The notes under the pieces were generated by a model. It did not search any database, was not told the DNA's origin, and saw only the letters and a program-made list of their open reading frames with translations. From NCBI GenBank assembly GCA_002085155.1, contig NASX01000007.1, positions 1-64,000 of the forward strand: 64,000 nucleotides of DNA. Reading direction: 5' to 3'. This DNA is from Sorangiineae bacterium NIC37A_2 (GTDB lineage Bacteria > Myxococcota_A > Polyangia > Polyangiales > Polyangiaceae). Made by a program: the position numbers and the translations under genes. Shown here one piece after another: positions 47,894 through 56,496 of this stretch. Each line of letters opens with the position of its first letter. Position 1 is the stretch's first letter.

Positions 47894-48841
47894 TCAAGGA
47901 GGGTTGTCTTCGAGGAGGCTCGACGCGGAAGCGATGATGTCCTCGGTTCCGACCTTCTTCGGATCGAAGCGGGCCCTGAGCTCCTCGCTCGTCATCTCCT
48001 TGCGCCCAGCTTCGCTCGCGTCGAGCTGACCCGTGAGCTCTGCGATGAAGCCGACGATGCGCTCGGGGCGAGCTCCCGCCTTCCGGAGCTCCTCGAGGCT
48101 GCGGGCCTGATCTCGTTTCGCGAGGCGCTTTCCGCTCGGATCGCAGATGAGTGGGACGTGAAACGTGGTGGGCTTGGACAAGCCGAGCGCCCGCTGCAGC
48201 AGGATTTGGCGGGCGGTGCTCTCGAGGAGGTCTCGGCCGCGGACGACCTCTGTCACGCCATCGAGGTCGTCATCGACGACGACCGCGAGCTGGTAAGCGG
48301 GGGCGCCGTCGCGTCTTCGAATCGGAAAGTCCCCGACCGTCGCGGCGACGTCGATGCTCTGGGGCCCGAAGTTCTCGTCCACGAACTCGACCGCGCCGCC
48401 CTCGACGCCGAAACGGAGCGCGGCGCTGCGTCCCGTCTCGCTCTTCGCGCTTTCGAGGTCTTGGAAGCGTCCGCGGCAGCGGCCGGAGTAGCGGGGCTCA
48501 GCGCCATGGGGCGCTGAGATCTCGACCAGCTCACCCCGCGTGCAGACACATGGGTAAGCGAGGCCGCGCGCCAAGAGCTCGAGAGCCCGCGCCTCAATCC
48601 GCTCCAGACGCGACGACTCGAGGACGGGCTCGCCATCCCAGTCGAGGCCCAGCCAAGTGAGATCGCGGAGCGCACTGTCGATGTACTGCCTGTGAGCTCG
48701 AGCGCGATCGAGATCGTCGAAGCGAAGCACCACGCGCCCGCCCTGGCTTCTCGCCTTGGCCCAAGCGAGCGTGAAAGCGAAGGCGTGCCCGAGGTGAAGG
48801 GGACCTGTGGGGCTCGGTGCAAGGCGGCCTACGACGGACAT
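47894..48841 (-). CDS. gluQ: Glutamyl-Q tRNA(Asp) synthetase
   Basis: The 315-residue protein resembles the catalytic half of glutamyl-tRNA synthetase: GRLAPSPTGPLHLGHA (HIGH motif as HLGH), FDDLDRARA, the zinc site CVCTRGEL with SGRCRGR, and KRLAKRD in place of KMSKS. It lacks the anticodon-binding domain, the mark of GluQ, which attaches glutamate to queuosine at position 34 of tRNA-Asp. The yhhQ precursor transporter elsewhere in the window fits. ATG 48841 is chosen; the start overlaps an antisense ATG of the divergent methyltransferase. Confidence 0.95.
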   Translation of the reverse strand: MSVVGRLAPSPTGPLHLGHAFAFTLAWAKARSQGGRVVLRFDDLDRARAHRQYIDSALRDLTWLGLDWDGEPVLESSRLERIEARALELLARGLAYPCVCTRGELVEISAPHGAEPRYSGRCRGRFQDLESAKSETGRSAALRFGVEGGAVEFVDENFGPQSIDVAATVGDFPIRRRDGAPAYQLAVVVDDDLDGVTEVVRGRDLLESTARQILLQRALGLSKPTTFHVPLICDPSGKRLAKRDQARSLEELRKAGARPERIVGFIAELTGQLDASEAGRKEMTSEELRARFDPKKVGTEDIIASASSLLEDNPP

Positions 48842-48893
48842 GGACTTCGTTTTGTTCTCGCGAGTCTTCCGCGCTTTGTGTAGCGTCGGTGCA

Positions 48894-49715
48894 GTGAGCA
48901 CGAAGAAGAAAGCGACGCGGAAGGCGGCCTCCGCTTATACCGCGCGAACCGCGGACAAGCATGAGCTCTACCAACTTTCGGTCCAGGCCGTGGACCACGA
49001 GCTCGACTTCATCGAGAAGGTCTACCGAAATCTCTACAAGGCTCGCCCCCTCTTGTTGCGTGAGGATTTCTGTGGGACCGCGTTGTTTTCGGCCCACTGG
49101 GCCAAGAGCCACCCCGAGCGGCACGCCGTAGGCGTCGATATCTCCAAGGAGACGCTCGCCTGGGGCCAGGAGCGGAACGTCGACCCGCTCGGCGAAGCCA
49201 AGAGCCGCGTGAAGCTTCTCTGTGAAGACGTGCGCCAGAAGCGCAAAGAAAAACACCAAGTCATCAACGCGATGAACTTCAGCTACAGCGTGTTCCGAAC
49301 GCGCGCTGACATGCGAGAGTATTTCGCGAGCGTGAAGCGCTCCCTCGTGCGCGAGGGGATGTTCGTGCTGGACGCTTACGGCGGCTGGGAATCGCAGCAG
49401 CCCATGCAGGAGCCGCGTAAAGTCGCGCAAGGCTTCACCTACGTCTGGGACCAGAACAAGTTCGATCCCATTACCCACGAGGTCCTGAACTATATCCACT
49501 TCGAGTTCAAAGACGGGACGAAGATGGACAAGGCGTTCACCTACGAGTGGCGCTACTGGACCTTGCCCGAGCTTCGGGAGCTCTTGATCGAGGCAGGGTT
49601 CAGCTCGGTGCGCGTCTATTGGGACGTGGCTCCCGATGACGAAGAGGAGAATTACAAGGTGCTCACGAAGGCTGAAAACCAGCCTGGTTGGCTCGCTTAC
49701 TTGGTCGCGTTCTGA
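48894..49715 (+). CDS. SAM-dependent methyltransferase
   Basis: From GTG 48894 (273 residues; an in-frame ATG at 48840 overlaps the gluQ start) the protein has a class I methyltransferase fold: LLREDFCGTALFSAHWA as motif I, AVGVDISKETLAWGQ as motif II (acidic), and MNFSYSVFRTRADMREYF and MFVLDAYGGWESQ later. The C-terminal WTLPELRELLIEAGFSSVRVYWD is typical of this branch. Methyl acceptor unknown. Divergent from gluQ. Confidence 0.85.
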   Translation: MSTKKKATRKAASAYTARTADKHELYQLSVQAVDHELDFIEKVYRNLYKARPLLLREDFCGTALFSAHWAKSHPERHAVGVDISKETLAWGQERNVDPLGEAKSRVKLLCEDVRQKRKEKHQVINAMNFSYSVFRTRADMREYFASVKRSLVREGMFVLDAYGGWESQQPMQEPRKVAQGFTYVWDQNKFDPITHEVLNYIHFEFKDGTKMDKAFTYEWRYWTLPELRELLIEAGFSSVRVYWDVAPDDEEENYKVLTKAENQPGWLAYLVAF

Positions 49716-50989
49716 GGTTTACAGCGGACCGTCAGCGCCCAGGTGCGATGGTCCGCGGTAAACGCGACGACGACGCCGGGCTTTGCTTCGCCTTCCAAGG
49801 GGGCCACGGAGATCTCGTTGAAGGCGCGCGCTCGCACCAGGACTTCGGGCTTCTGAAAGCCAGCTGCGCCGAGGCGCGCGACCCTGAGCTCTTGGGGCGC
49901 GCGCGGCTTCGGTTCGCTCGGGATCGCGTAGAAGACGAGGGTCTCGCCGCAGGCCCGCTCGATCGCGATCGGCGCCGGATCAATCCCGTTCGGGTAAGTG
50001 ACCCAGACAGGGTCGGAGACGGATTGGGCGGCCTGATCGAGCGTCAGAACCGCTACCCCAAAGGTGACGATGTCCTTGGCGGTGGCGATGAGCGCGACGC
50101 CGCCCGTGCCCGCGAGCGTGCTCCCGTGGACTTCGGTGAGGGGCTGCGAGCCGGGCCCGACCCAGAGCACTGAGCTCGGTCCGAGCTCGGGGCCGCCCTT
50201 GCGAAAACGCACAGTGCGGAGGTGGAGCGGGGAAAGGCCGGAGCGCCCTTCGAGCATCAGGAGCTTCGGAAACGAGGGGACGGCGATCACATCCAGGCTC
50301 GTGATCGAGGCGCCCTCGGGGGAGGCGACCTTGGCTCCCTTGCCTTCGGTCCAGATCATGGCGCGCAGGACGTCCCCATCCTCGGCCAAATAGGCCACGC
50401 TGTCAGGGGCGGTGCCGAGGCTGTGCACGCGCGCTCCTGAGCGCGCGGGACCGAGGTATTCGGTGGTGGAGGGGGTGCGCTTCGAGCGCGCGAGACGACC
50501 GCTAGCGGAGATCCAATAAGCGTAGTTTTTCGTGAGCGCGGGGCCGCGACCGTAGCGGAAGAACTCCTCTCGCTCGGCGGAGATGGCGCTGAAGCTATCG
50601 CCTTTGCGGCGCGCGAGGTACATGCCGTCACCTTTGGTGATGAAGAAGATCCCCTCAGAAGAAGCGGCCATGGGGCCGGCGGGCCCGACGTCCTCGGGCT
50701 CCGAGAGGAGGAAACTTTCAGCCTCGGCGATGGCGTAGCTCGAGGGCCCGGCGGCCTCCTCGGCGGGCGCCGCGGGGCCCGAGGGAGCGCTTTGCTCGGG
50801 CGCGCTTGCCGCAGGCTTTTCCTGGGCGGCGGGGGGCGCCTCGCCTCGGGGAGCGCCCGCGAGGGGCCCCGTCATCGGCGTTCCGGAGCTCGGGGTGGGT
50901 TTGGGGCGGTCTTCTTCACAGGCGAGGAGCCCGAGCGCCGCGGCGAAGGCAGAGGAAACGAAGGCTCTCCGCCATCGGGTTTCGACCAT
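49697..50989 (-). CDS. Lipoprotein with beta-propeller-like body
   Basis: ATG 50989 gives 430 residues with lipobox LGLLAC (Cys about residue 24), a 70-residue Pro/Ala/Ser linker, then repeated beta-rich segments (GIFFITKGDGMYLARRKG, YAYWISASGRLARSKR, SVAYLAEDGDVLRAMIW) about 45-50 residues apart, consistent with propeller blades. No enzymatic motif. The 3' end overlaps the methyltransferase gene by 19 bp, and the 5' end is divergent from the AgmX-like gene 18 bp away. Confidence 0.8.
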   Translation of the reverse strand: MVETRWRRAFVSSAFAAALGLLACEEDRPKPTPSSGTPMTGPLAGAPRGEAPPAAQEKPAASAPEQSAPSGPAAPAEEAAGPSSYAIAEAESFLLSEPEDVGPAGPMAASSEGIFFITKGDGMYLARRKGDSFSAISAEREEFFRYGRGPALTKNYAYWISASGRLARSKRTPSTTEYLGPARSGARVHSLGTAPDSVAYLAEDGDVLRAMIWTEGKGAKVASPEGASITSLDVIAVPSFPKLLMLEGRSGLSPLHLRTVRFRKGGPELGPSSVLWVGPGSQPLTEVHGSTLAGTGGVALIATAKDIVTFGVAVLTLDQAAQSVSDPVWVTYPNGIDPAPIAIERACGETLVFYAIPSEPKPRAPQELRVARLGAAGFQKPEVLVRARAFNEISVAPLEGEAKPGVVVAFTADHRTWALTVRCKPQNATK

Positions 50990-51007
50990 GGGCCAAAGCG
51001 TACAACA

Positions 51008-51667
51008 ATGTGGCGTCTCATGAACGTTCGCTCCCGATGGCACGTGGCTTTGCCCGCTGTATGCCTTTTTTCGCTCGCTTGCGCTTCACCTCGCCCCGCT
51101 GAGACTCCCCCAGGCTCTGCCGAGGACGCCACCTCTTCGGATCCGGTCGACGAGCGCCCAGCTTCCGCTGCCACCAGCGCGCAAAGTTCAGAGCAAGAGC
51201 GGACCGATGTTGGGACCGAGGCCCGCGAGCAGGAGCAACCCGACGTCTCCGGACCGGGGGAGGTGACGTCTGAACCGGCCCCGGGCAGCTGGATCGAGGA
51301 TGGGCGCGCTCCCGATCCGAAGCGAGGGCTGCCACGGATTTCGACCCGTCATATCGGCATGCACCTCGGGGGCGAGTCGAATACGGACGACGCCAAGCGC
51401 CCCTGGCTCAAGGCCATTGAGTCCCAAGAGCTCCGCCTGCTCAAGTGTTATCGCTATGTGACCTCTCCACTGTCCGGGGGGACGGTGGGTGTTGACCTCT
51501 ACGTCGGCACCGGCGGCGGCCAACCTCAAGTGCGCAAGACGCGTCAGCGTCTCGGGGGACCGGACTTCGATGAGTGCATCCGCGAGGCGTTCGGCGCTGT
51601 GCGCTTCCCGGCTCCGAGACGGCCGATCGTGATCAGCTATTCCCTGCGCTACGACGTGCAATCCTGA
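51008..51667 (+). CDS. AgmX/PglI-type TonB-like lipoprotein
   Basis: ATG 51008 (219 residues; ATG 51020 also possible) begins with a signal peptide and lipobox FSLAC. A Ser/Pro/Glu linker follows. The C-terminal 85 residues (QELRLLKCYRYVTSPLSGGTVGVDLYVG, then DFDECIREAFGAVRFPAPR) are the AgmX/PglI C-terminal domain, a TonB_C-like beta-alpha-beta fold associated with adventurous gliding motility in Myxococcus. Whether this copy functions in motility is unknown. The promoter must lie in the 18-bp gap to, or within, the divergent lipoprotein gene. Confidence 0.85.
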   Translation: MWRLMNVRSRWHVALPAVCLFSLACASPRPAETPPGSAEDATSSDPVDERPASAATSAQSSEQERTDVGTEAREQEQPDVSGPGEVTSEPAPGSWIEDGRAPDPKRGLPRISTRHIGMHLGGESNTDDAKRPWLKAIESQELRLLKCYRYVTSPLSGGTVGVDLYVGTGGGQPQVRKTRQRLGGPDFDECIREAFGAVRFPAPRRPIVISYSLRYDVQS

Positions 51668-51707
51668 GGCAGGAGCGCGCAGCCTGGGTCCAGGAAACGC
51701 AAGGCCC

Positions 51708-53312
51708 CTAGGCCTCACCCTCGATCGGAGGGGAGGTCTCTCCGGGCCTGATGAGTTCAGCTTCCCTGAACTCAGCGAGCACGTGGAGGCGGCTCTGGAT
51801 GTCTGCGTAGAGCCCCCGGTACGCGCCGCGGTACAGGCGGTCATAGCTCGACGCCGCGGGGCCAGGTTCGAACTCCTCGCCGGTGCGCGTCATCTCGAGG
51901 GCCGCCTCTTCGAAGTGGGGATAGATGCCGTGAGCGACAGCGCCGAGGAGTGCGGCGCCGAGCGCGGTCGCCTCCGCCGATGCGGTTCGCACCACTTTCA
52001 GATCGAGGACGTCGGCTAAGATCTGGCACCAGAGGTCGCTCCGAGATCCCCCGCCGAGCACATGGACGCGCCGTTCGAGGCGACCGGCCGAGCCTTCGAT
52101 GCCCTCGAGGTGATAGCGAAGCTCGAAGGAGAGTCCTTCGAGCACGGCGCGGTAAACGTGCTCGGGGCGGTGCCGATGGTGGAGGCCGATGAGCGCACCC
52201 CGCGCTTCATCGTCCCAATGGGGGCTCATGACTCCAGCCCAGTAAGGGAGGACCAAGAGCCCGTCACTTCCGGCGGCGATGGCTTCCGCCTGGCGCTCGA
52301 GCTCCAGCATGGCCTCTTTGCGGAGCTTCTTCCCGAGCTGGTTTTCGAGCCACCAATAGAGCGTCTGCATGCCGCCGCGCAGCGTCGTCTCCAAGCAATA
52401 GGAGCCGGGAACCGCGGAGAAGAGCGTGCGGTAAGCGTTCGAGAGCTGGTAGCTTTGGGTCAGCACCGCCGCGCTGACCGCTGTCGCCATTTCGATGTAG
52501 CAGCGATGAGGGGTCGTGACTCCTGCCCCGAGCCCTGCAGCTTGGCCGTCGCCGGCTCCCGCGTAGACGAGGGTCCCTCCGGGCAGTCCGAGGCTCGTGG
52601 CGGCACCGGGAGTGAGCGGACCGATCAGGTAGCCGGGCTCCACGAGCTCGGGGAGTTGATCGGGGCGGAGGCCGACCAGGGTGAGCAAGTCTGCGGACCA
52701 CTTCTTGGATCGCATATCGAGCAAGCCGCTCGGATCCGCGGACGCAAAGGAGGAAACAGCCCGTCCCGTGAGGCGCAGGCTCAGGAAGGAGTGGACGTCG
52801 TGGACAAAGGAGCTCGGGCGAAGCTCGGGGTGGGTCCCGAACAAGTGCATCAACTTGTAGAGAGACGGCGTCGTGCAGGGGGGCTTGCCGCTGAGGCCGT
52901 GGATGCGCACTGCGCCGAGGCGTGAGGTGGCGCGGGCCACTTCCCTTTGGCAACGGCTGTCCATCCACAAAAGGGCTGGGGCGAGAGGCGTGCCCTTTCG
53001 GTCGGTGACGACCACAGTCTCTCTTTGGTGAGCGATGACCAAGACGGCGATCTCTGCCACCTGCTCGGGGGAGAGGCCGCGCTTCATTTCGGCAATCGCG
53101 CGACCGAGTCCCGTCCACCACTCTTCGGCGTCCTGCTCGTAGGCGTCGGTCTCGGGGCTCTTCACCGCGAGCGCAGCTCTTCCCATCGAGAGCTCCTGGC
53201 CTCGCTCGCTGTAAGCGACGGCGCGGAGCGTCGTCGTGCTGGCGTCAATGGCGACGATGATTGCGTGGTCCAGGGCGATGAGAATTAGAGTCGACGCATC
53301 GACTTGGGGCAA
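51708..53312 (-). CDS. FGGY-family carbohydrate kinase
   Basis: The 534-residue protein is an FGGY sugar kinase of the xylulokinase/glycerol-kinase group: VAIDASTTTLRAV (phosphate 1), LLWMDSRCQ, DPSGLLDM, and the C-terminal adenosine block VHVLGGGSRSDLWCQILADV with EATALGAALLGA. Substrate is not identifiable. The apparent start is TTG 53312, only 22 bp from the divergent greB GTG at 53335; no better start is seen. No sugar isomerase or transporter is adjacent. Confidence 0.92.
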   Translation of the reverse strand: MPQVDASTLILIALDHAIIVAIDASTTTLRAVAYSERGQELSMGRAALAVKSPETDAYEQDAEEWWTGLGRAIAEMKRGLSPEQVAEIAVLVIAHQRETVVVTDRKGTPLAPALLWMDSRCQREVARATSRLGAVRIHGLSGKPPCTTPSLYKLMHLFGTHPELRPSSFVHDVHSFLSLRLTGRAVSSFASADPSGLLDMRSKKWSADLLTLVGLRPDQLPELVEPGYLIGPLTPGAATSLGLPGGTLVYAGAGDGQAAGLGAGVTTPHRCYIEMATAVSAAVLTQSYQLSNAYRTLFSAVPGSYCLETTLRGGMQTLYWWLENQLGKKLRKEAMLELERQAEAIAAGSDGLLVLPYWAGVMSPHWDDEARGALIGLHHRHRPEHVYRAVLEGLSFELRYHLEGIEGSAGRLERRVHVLGGGSRSDLWCQILADVLDLKVVRTASAEATALGAALLGAVAHGIYPHFEEAALEMTRTGEEFEPGPAASSYDRLYRGAYRGLYADIQSRLHVLAEFREAELIRPGETSPPIEGEA

Positions 53313-53334
53313 GGGCGTGCTAGGTCCGCGCGTC

Positions 53335-53805
53335 GTGGCGGATTCGAACTACTTGACCCCTTCTGGTGCCCAGAAATTGCGGGACGAGCTGGCGCGGCTC
53401 TTGACCGTGGAGAGGCCGCGTGTGGTGACGGAGGTCGCTGATGCGGCGGCGCAGGGCGACCGTTCCGAGAACGCCGAGTACATCTACGGCAAGAAGCGCC
53501 TGCGCGAGATCGATCGGAGGGTCCGCTTCTTGACCAAGCGCCTCGAGGCTGCCGTCGTCGTGAAGCCAGGCGAGAACGCGACGGACGAGGTGCGCTTCGG
53601 TGCGACCGTCGAAGTGGCTTTTGAGGATGGCGAGACGAAGACCTACGTGCTCGTCGGACCGGACGAGTCCGAGCCTGGCCGAGGTCTCGTGAGCTTCCAG
53701 TCTCCTCTTGGGCGCGCGCTCATGAAGAAGCGCGTCGGGGATATCGTCACGGTCCACAGGCCCGCGGGCGCTGTCGAAGTCGAGATCATCGCGATCAGCT
53801 ACTGA
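53335..53805 (+). CDS. greB: Transcription elongation factor GreB
   Basis: GTG 53335 gives 156 residues with the GreB N-terminal coiled coil: NYLTPSGAQKLRDELARLL, then QGDRSENAEYIYGKKRLREI, where the acidic Asp/Glu at the coiled-coil tip reactivate backtracked RNA polymerase by transcript cleavage. The C-terminal FKBP-like domain (LMKKRVGDIVTVHRPAGAV) is intact. GREB rather than GREA is indicated by YIYGKKRLREIDRRVRFLTKRLE. An upstream extension to 53236 is not family-like. Confidence 0.95.
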   Translation: MADSNYLTPSGAQKLRDELARLLTVERPRVVTEVADAAAQGDRSENAEYIYGKKRLREIDRRVRFLTKRLEAAVVVKPGENATDEVRFGATVEVAFEDGETKTYVLVGPDESEPGRGLVSFQSPLGRALMKKRVGDIVTVHRPAGAVEVEIIAISY

Positions 53806-53836
53806 GCCGAGCGCGAATTCGCGGGGCAGGCCGCGC

Positions 53837-54724
53837 TCAGCTCTGGTCCGGGGCGGCCGGAGCGTACTCGAAGAGCAGAGAGAGGGCCAAAGCCAGGCGA
53901 TCGCCGAGTCCGACGCGGAAGCCCAACGTGAAGCGGGCGTTCAAGTCCGAAGCGACCAGCCCGGAGCTCGTTTCCAGCACGTCGAGCCCAAAGGGGCCAA
54001 AGTAGCCGAGACTACCGAGGAGCTCGGCCGCGCGCAGCCCGAGCCCGGTGAGCTCGCTGGTCCTTGGATGCGTCTCGGGGATTCGCTCGATCGTCATCAC
54101 AGAACCGTAACGGTCTGCCTCGACCCGGGCGGGATGGCCGAGCAACGGAGACCCTCCGGGGAGGATCATCCCATGGATCGAGAACTCAGCGCTGATCTCG
54201 AGCTCGCTTTCTACGATGAGACCTCCCAGCCGGATCCCGTCCCGAAGGAAGCGCAAATCATCTTCTTTGAGGGGCGCGCGGATCTTGCGTTGGCGGCGAC
54301 CAGCGAAGGAAAAACGTCGCTTCAGGCGGAGCGGGCCGAAGCCGGCGAGGAGATTTTCGGCGCGCTCGACGGCCCCGTCCCCTTCGAGAAGCTCTCGGCA
54401 CGCGGGGGCGGGGAGGGGACTTTGAGCGAGCAGGGCTTTGTCGTTGACGCGCGCGAGGACGCTCGGGTCAGGGGAGGCTGGCAGCTTATAGCCGAGGCCC
54501 ACTGCGATCCGGCGAGCTCCGGGGGTCGGACACCACAGGAGCGCCCGCCGCGGCGCTGGGTCTGCCTCTTGGAGGTCGGGCAAGAGCGTCATGTCGTCGC
54601 CGCCAGTGAGGAGACGGAAGCGCGGAGCCATACGGCGCATGGCTGCGAGCGTGGCGTGATTCGTTTGATAGTTGAGCGGCCGTTCGAGCTCGAGCTCGGC
54701 GTCCGGGTTCAGGATCCAGAGCAT
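53837..54724 (-). CDS. ATP-grasp-fold protein
   Basis: The 295-residue protein has ATP-grasp features: LLAGFGPLRLKRRFSFAGRRQ as the central nucleotide-binding segment (Lys/Arg-rich), VESELEISAEFSIHG, and GPFGLDVLETSSGLVASDLNARFTLG, with Asp/Asn metal ligands. Such enzymes ligate carboxylates to amines or thiols, but the substrate is unknown. Its start overlaps the DUF455 gene by 16 bases; the DUF455 plus ATP-grasp pairing recurs in other bacteria. Confidence 0.82.
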   Translation of the reverse strand: MLWILNPDAELELERPLNYQTNHATLAAMRRMAPRFRLLTGGDDMTLLPDLQEADPAPRRALLWCPTPGARRIAVGLGYKLPASPDPSVLARVNDKALLAQSPLPAPACRELLEGDGAVERAENLLAGFGPLRLKRRFSFAGRRQRKIRAPLKEDDLRFLRDGIRLGGLIVESELEISAEFSIHGMILPGGSPLLGHPARVEADRYGSVMTIERIPETHPRTSELTGLGLRAAELLGSLGYFGPFGLDVLETSSGLVASDLNARFTLGFRVGLGDRLALALSLLFEYAPAAPDQS

Positions 54725-55563
54725 GGCGGAGGATCGTGCGCAGCCTCCGGCTGCCAGGCTTCGAGCTTCTCGAGGAAGGGCTTCGGCATCTCAGCCTTTT
54801 CCCGCAGATCGTAGCGGAGCTTCTTGCCCCGGAGCAAAAGGGGCGAAATCGGCGGAGGCAGCTCGTTGCACCAGCGCTCGAAGTCGACGTCGCCCGTGTA
54901 GTATTTGAACCAGCGAGTCGCGAAGCGAACGTGGGCGACCTCCTCGCGGCCAATCTGGTCCTGGATCTCGGCTCCGCGCACGTCCCCGATACCCCGGAAC
55001 CAGGAGCCGAAGCGCTCCGTATGCTCGAGGTTTGCGCCCTCAAGACCCATGCCGATGAAGGCGAGGAACGACACAATCGTCTCACAGGTCGTTGCGCGCT
55101 CCCAGAACCAGTCCCGCACCGGGAAGTCGCCGACCTTATGACCGAGCTCTTGGAGGTGGGTCTCGTAGAGGCCCATGTGACGAATTTCGTCGCGGGCGAT
55201 CCGAATCAGACCGAGGCGGAGCTCGTCGGGCGCCTCGGGAAAGCGAAGAAACGCCCAAGCCATAAGCTCGGCAGCTTGGAGCTCGTGGTGCCAGAACTTA
55301 TGGACCACCTCGGCTCGCTTCTTCACGCTGAGCAGGGCGCCTTGTTTGACGCTCTTCGGCTTGGCGCTGGTGACTTCGAGTTCGGCCGGGCGCACCGGGC
55401 GGCAATCGATCGGAAGCTCCATGTGGCCGAGCTCCTTGATCGAAGGAGGCGGCGAGCGCTTGAAGTCGAGGCTCTTCGACAGAACATAGCTGAGCGCCCA
55501 GTCCTCCAAGGGACCCGGTTCGAAGGGCGTGTTGCCTTTTGCGTCGCGTTGCTCTTGGATCAC
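54709..55563 (-). CDS. DUF455 ferritin-like protein
   Basis: The 284-residue helical protein carries ferritin-like diiron ligands: HHELQAAELMAW (ExxH-type), ARDEIRHMGLYETHLQ and later GREEVAHVRFATRWF. DUF455 proteins resemble rubrerythrin-like or MiaE-like tRNA hydroxylases in ligand pattern, but no activity is known. It overlaps the downstream ATP-grasp gene by 16 bases, so the two are coupled and may modify the same compound. It diverges from the phosphatase gene at 55647. Confidence 0.85.
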   Translation of the reverse strand: MIQEQRDAKGNTPFEPGPLEDWALSYVLSKSLDFKRSPPPSIKELGHMELPIDCRPVRPAELEVTSAKPKSVKQGALLSVKKRAEVVHKFWHHELQAAELMAWAFLRFPEAPDELRLGLIRIARDEIRHMGLYETHLQELGHKVGDFPVRDWFWERATTCETIVSFLAFIGMGLEGANLEHTERFGSWFRGIGDVRGAEIQDQIGREEVAHVRFATRWFKYYTGDVDFERWCNELPPPISPLLLRGKKLRYDLREKAEMPKPFLEKLEAWQPEAAHDPPPCSGS

Positions 55564-55646
55564 TTCTCGCTTACTTGGGCTCGGACCCCGCCAGAGCTCG
55601 CTCGAGGGCCCCGGCCTGATGGGTCCGAGCGCCCCCGTACACCACC

Positions 55647-56147
55647 ATGGCTGAAACCATCAACGTCTGCTTCGTTTGCCTCGGAAATATCTGTCGTTCG
55701 CCGACGGCCGAGGGCGTATTCCGGGCCCTCGTGACCCAGGCGGGGCTCAGTGACCGGATCCACGTCGAGAGCGCAGGTACGGCCGGGTACCACATCGGGG
55801 AGCTGCCGGACCCGCGGGCGCGGGAGCACGCGGCACGGCGGGGACTTCAGCTGGTGTCGAGGGCCCGTCAGTTCCAGGCGAGGGACTTTGAGCGTTTGCA
55901 CTACGTGCTTGCCATGGACAAGCAGAACTATCGCGATCTGGTCGCGCTGCGCTCGGTCGCTCGCAGCGACAGCGTGCACCTCGCGCTGTTCCGCGATTTC
56001 GATCGCTCCGCGCCTCGCGGGTCGAGTGTCCCGGATCCTTATTACGGAGGCCCCGAAGGGTTCGAAGAGGTCCTCGATCAATGTGAGCGCGCGGCGGCCG
56101 GCCTCCTCGAGGCCATCAAGACTCGTCTAAAATCCGAGGGCCGCTGA
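55647..56147 (+). CDS. Low-molecular-weight protein-tyrosine phosphatase
   Basis: The 166-residue protein has the CX5R active site CLGNICRS (C11, R17) right after the start and the general-acid motif DPYYGGPEGFEEV in the C-terminal half. Low-molecular-weight phosphatases of bacteria often act on exopolysaccharide tyrosine kinases or as arsenate reductases; the DPYYGG form favours the phosphatase branch. No kinase partner is adjacent. A cluster of hairpins follows. Confidence 0.95.
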   Translation: MAETINVCFVCLGNICRSPTAEGVFRALVTQAGLSDRIHVESAGTAGYHIGELPDPRAREHAARRGLQLVSRARQFQARDFERLHYVLAMDKQNYRDLVALRSVARSDSVHLALFRDFDRSAPRGSSVPDPYYGGPEGFEEVLDQCERAAAGLLEAIKTRLKSEGR

Positions 56148-56193
56148 CGCTTTTTTTGCGACGAAATATTCGCGAAACCTAACGAAGGGGTGG

Positions 56194-56214
56194 CCCGCGA
56201 TCCGAGATCGCGGG
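56194..56214. terminator. Perfect 9-bp hairpin after the phosphatase gene
   Basis: cccgcgatc (56194-56202) and gatcgcggg (56206-56214) pair around a cga loop, 46 bp after the stop codon. A likely terminator, without a U-run. Confidence 0.5.
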
Positions 56215-56221
56215 GAGGGCG

Positions 56222-56240
56222 AGCCGCGATTTCCGCGGCT
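56222..56240 (+). terminator. Second hairpin with T-run
   Basis: agccgcg (56222-56228) and cgcggct (56234-56240) form a 7-bp stem with a 5-base loop, followed directly by ttt. The two hairpins form a tandem terminator. Confidence 0.5.
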
Positions 56241-56254
56241 TTCGAAGTTTGTCG

Positions 56255-56278
56255 GCGAATCTGCGTACATAGATTCGC
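56255..56278. promoter_or_regulatory. 8-bp dyad gcgaatct/agattcgc
   Basis: gcgaatct (56255-56262) and agattcgc (56271-56278) are exact reverse complements around an 8-base spacer. It lies about 220 bp upstream of the porin-like gene and could be an operator. Confidence 0.35.
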
Positions 56279-56496
56279 GGACTCGCTCCATTTCGAAGGT
56301 TGCTGTTAACCCACGGAATTTTCGTTGTTTCCTGGATTTCGGGCCATGAGCGCTCAGCCAGTGGTGCGCTCTTTTGCAGCGAAAACTCTTAGAAACAGTT
56401 CACTGGTTATAGCTCGACCCACAGGCAATCGGATTGTCCGACCCGAGTCGCCGGCCCGTTTCACGGGATCTGAATACCCAAGGAGAAATCTTCAGC

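Noticed and set aside
51038-51055. tggcacgtggctttgc, sigma-54-like sequence
   Set aside because: Spacing between GG and GC is 11 instead of 10, and it lies inside the AgmX-like signal-peptide coding sequence.
56361-56377. tggtgcgctcttttgca, sigma-54-like sequence upstream of the porin gene
   Set aside because: GG-to-GC spacing is 11, and the -24 box departs from consensus.
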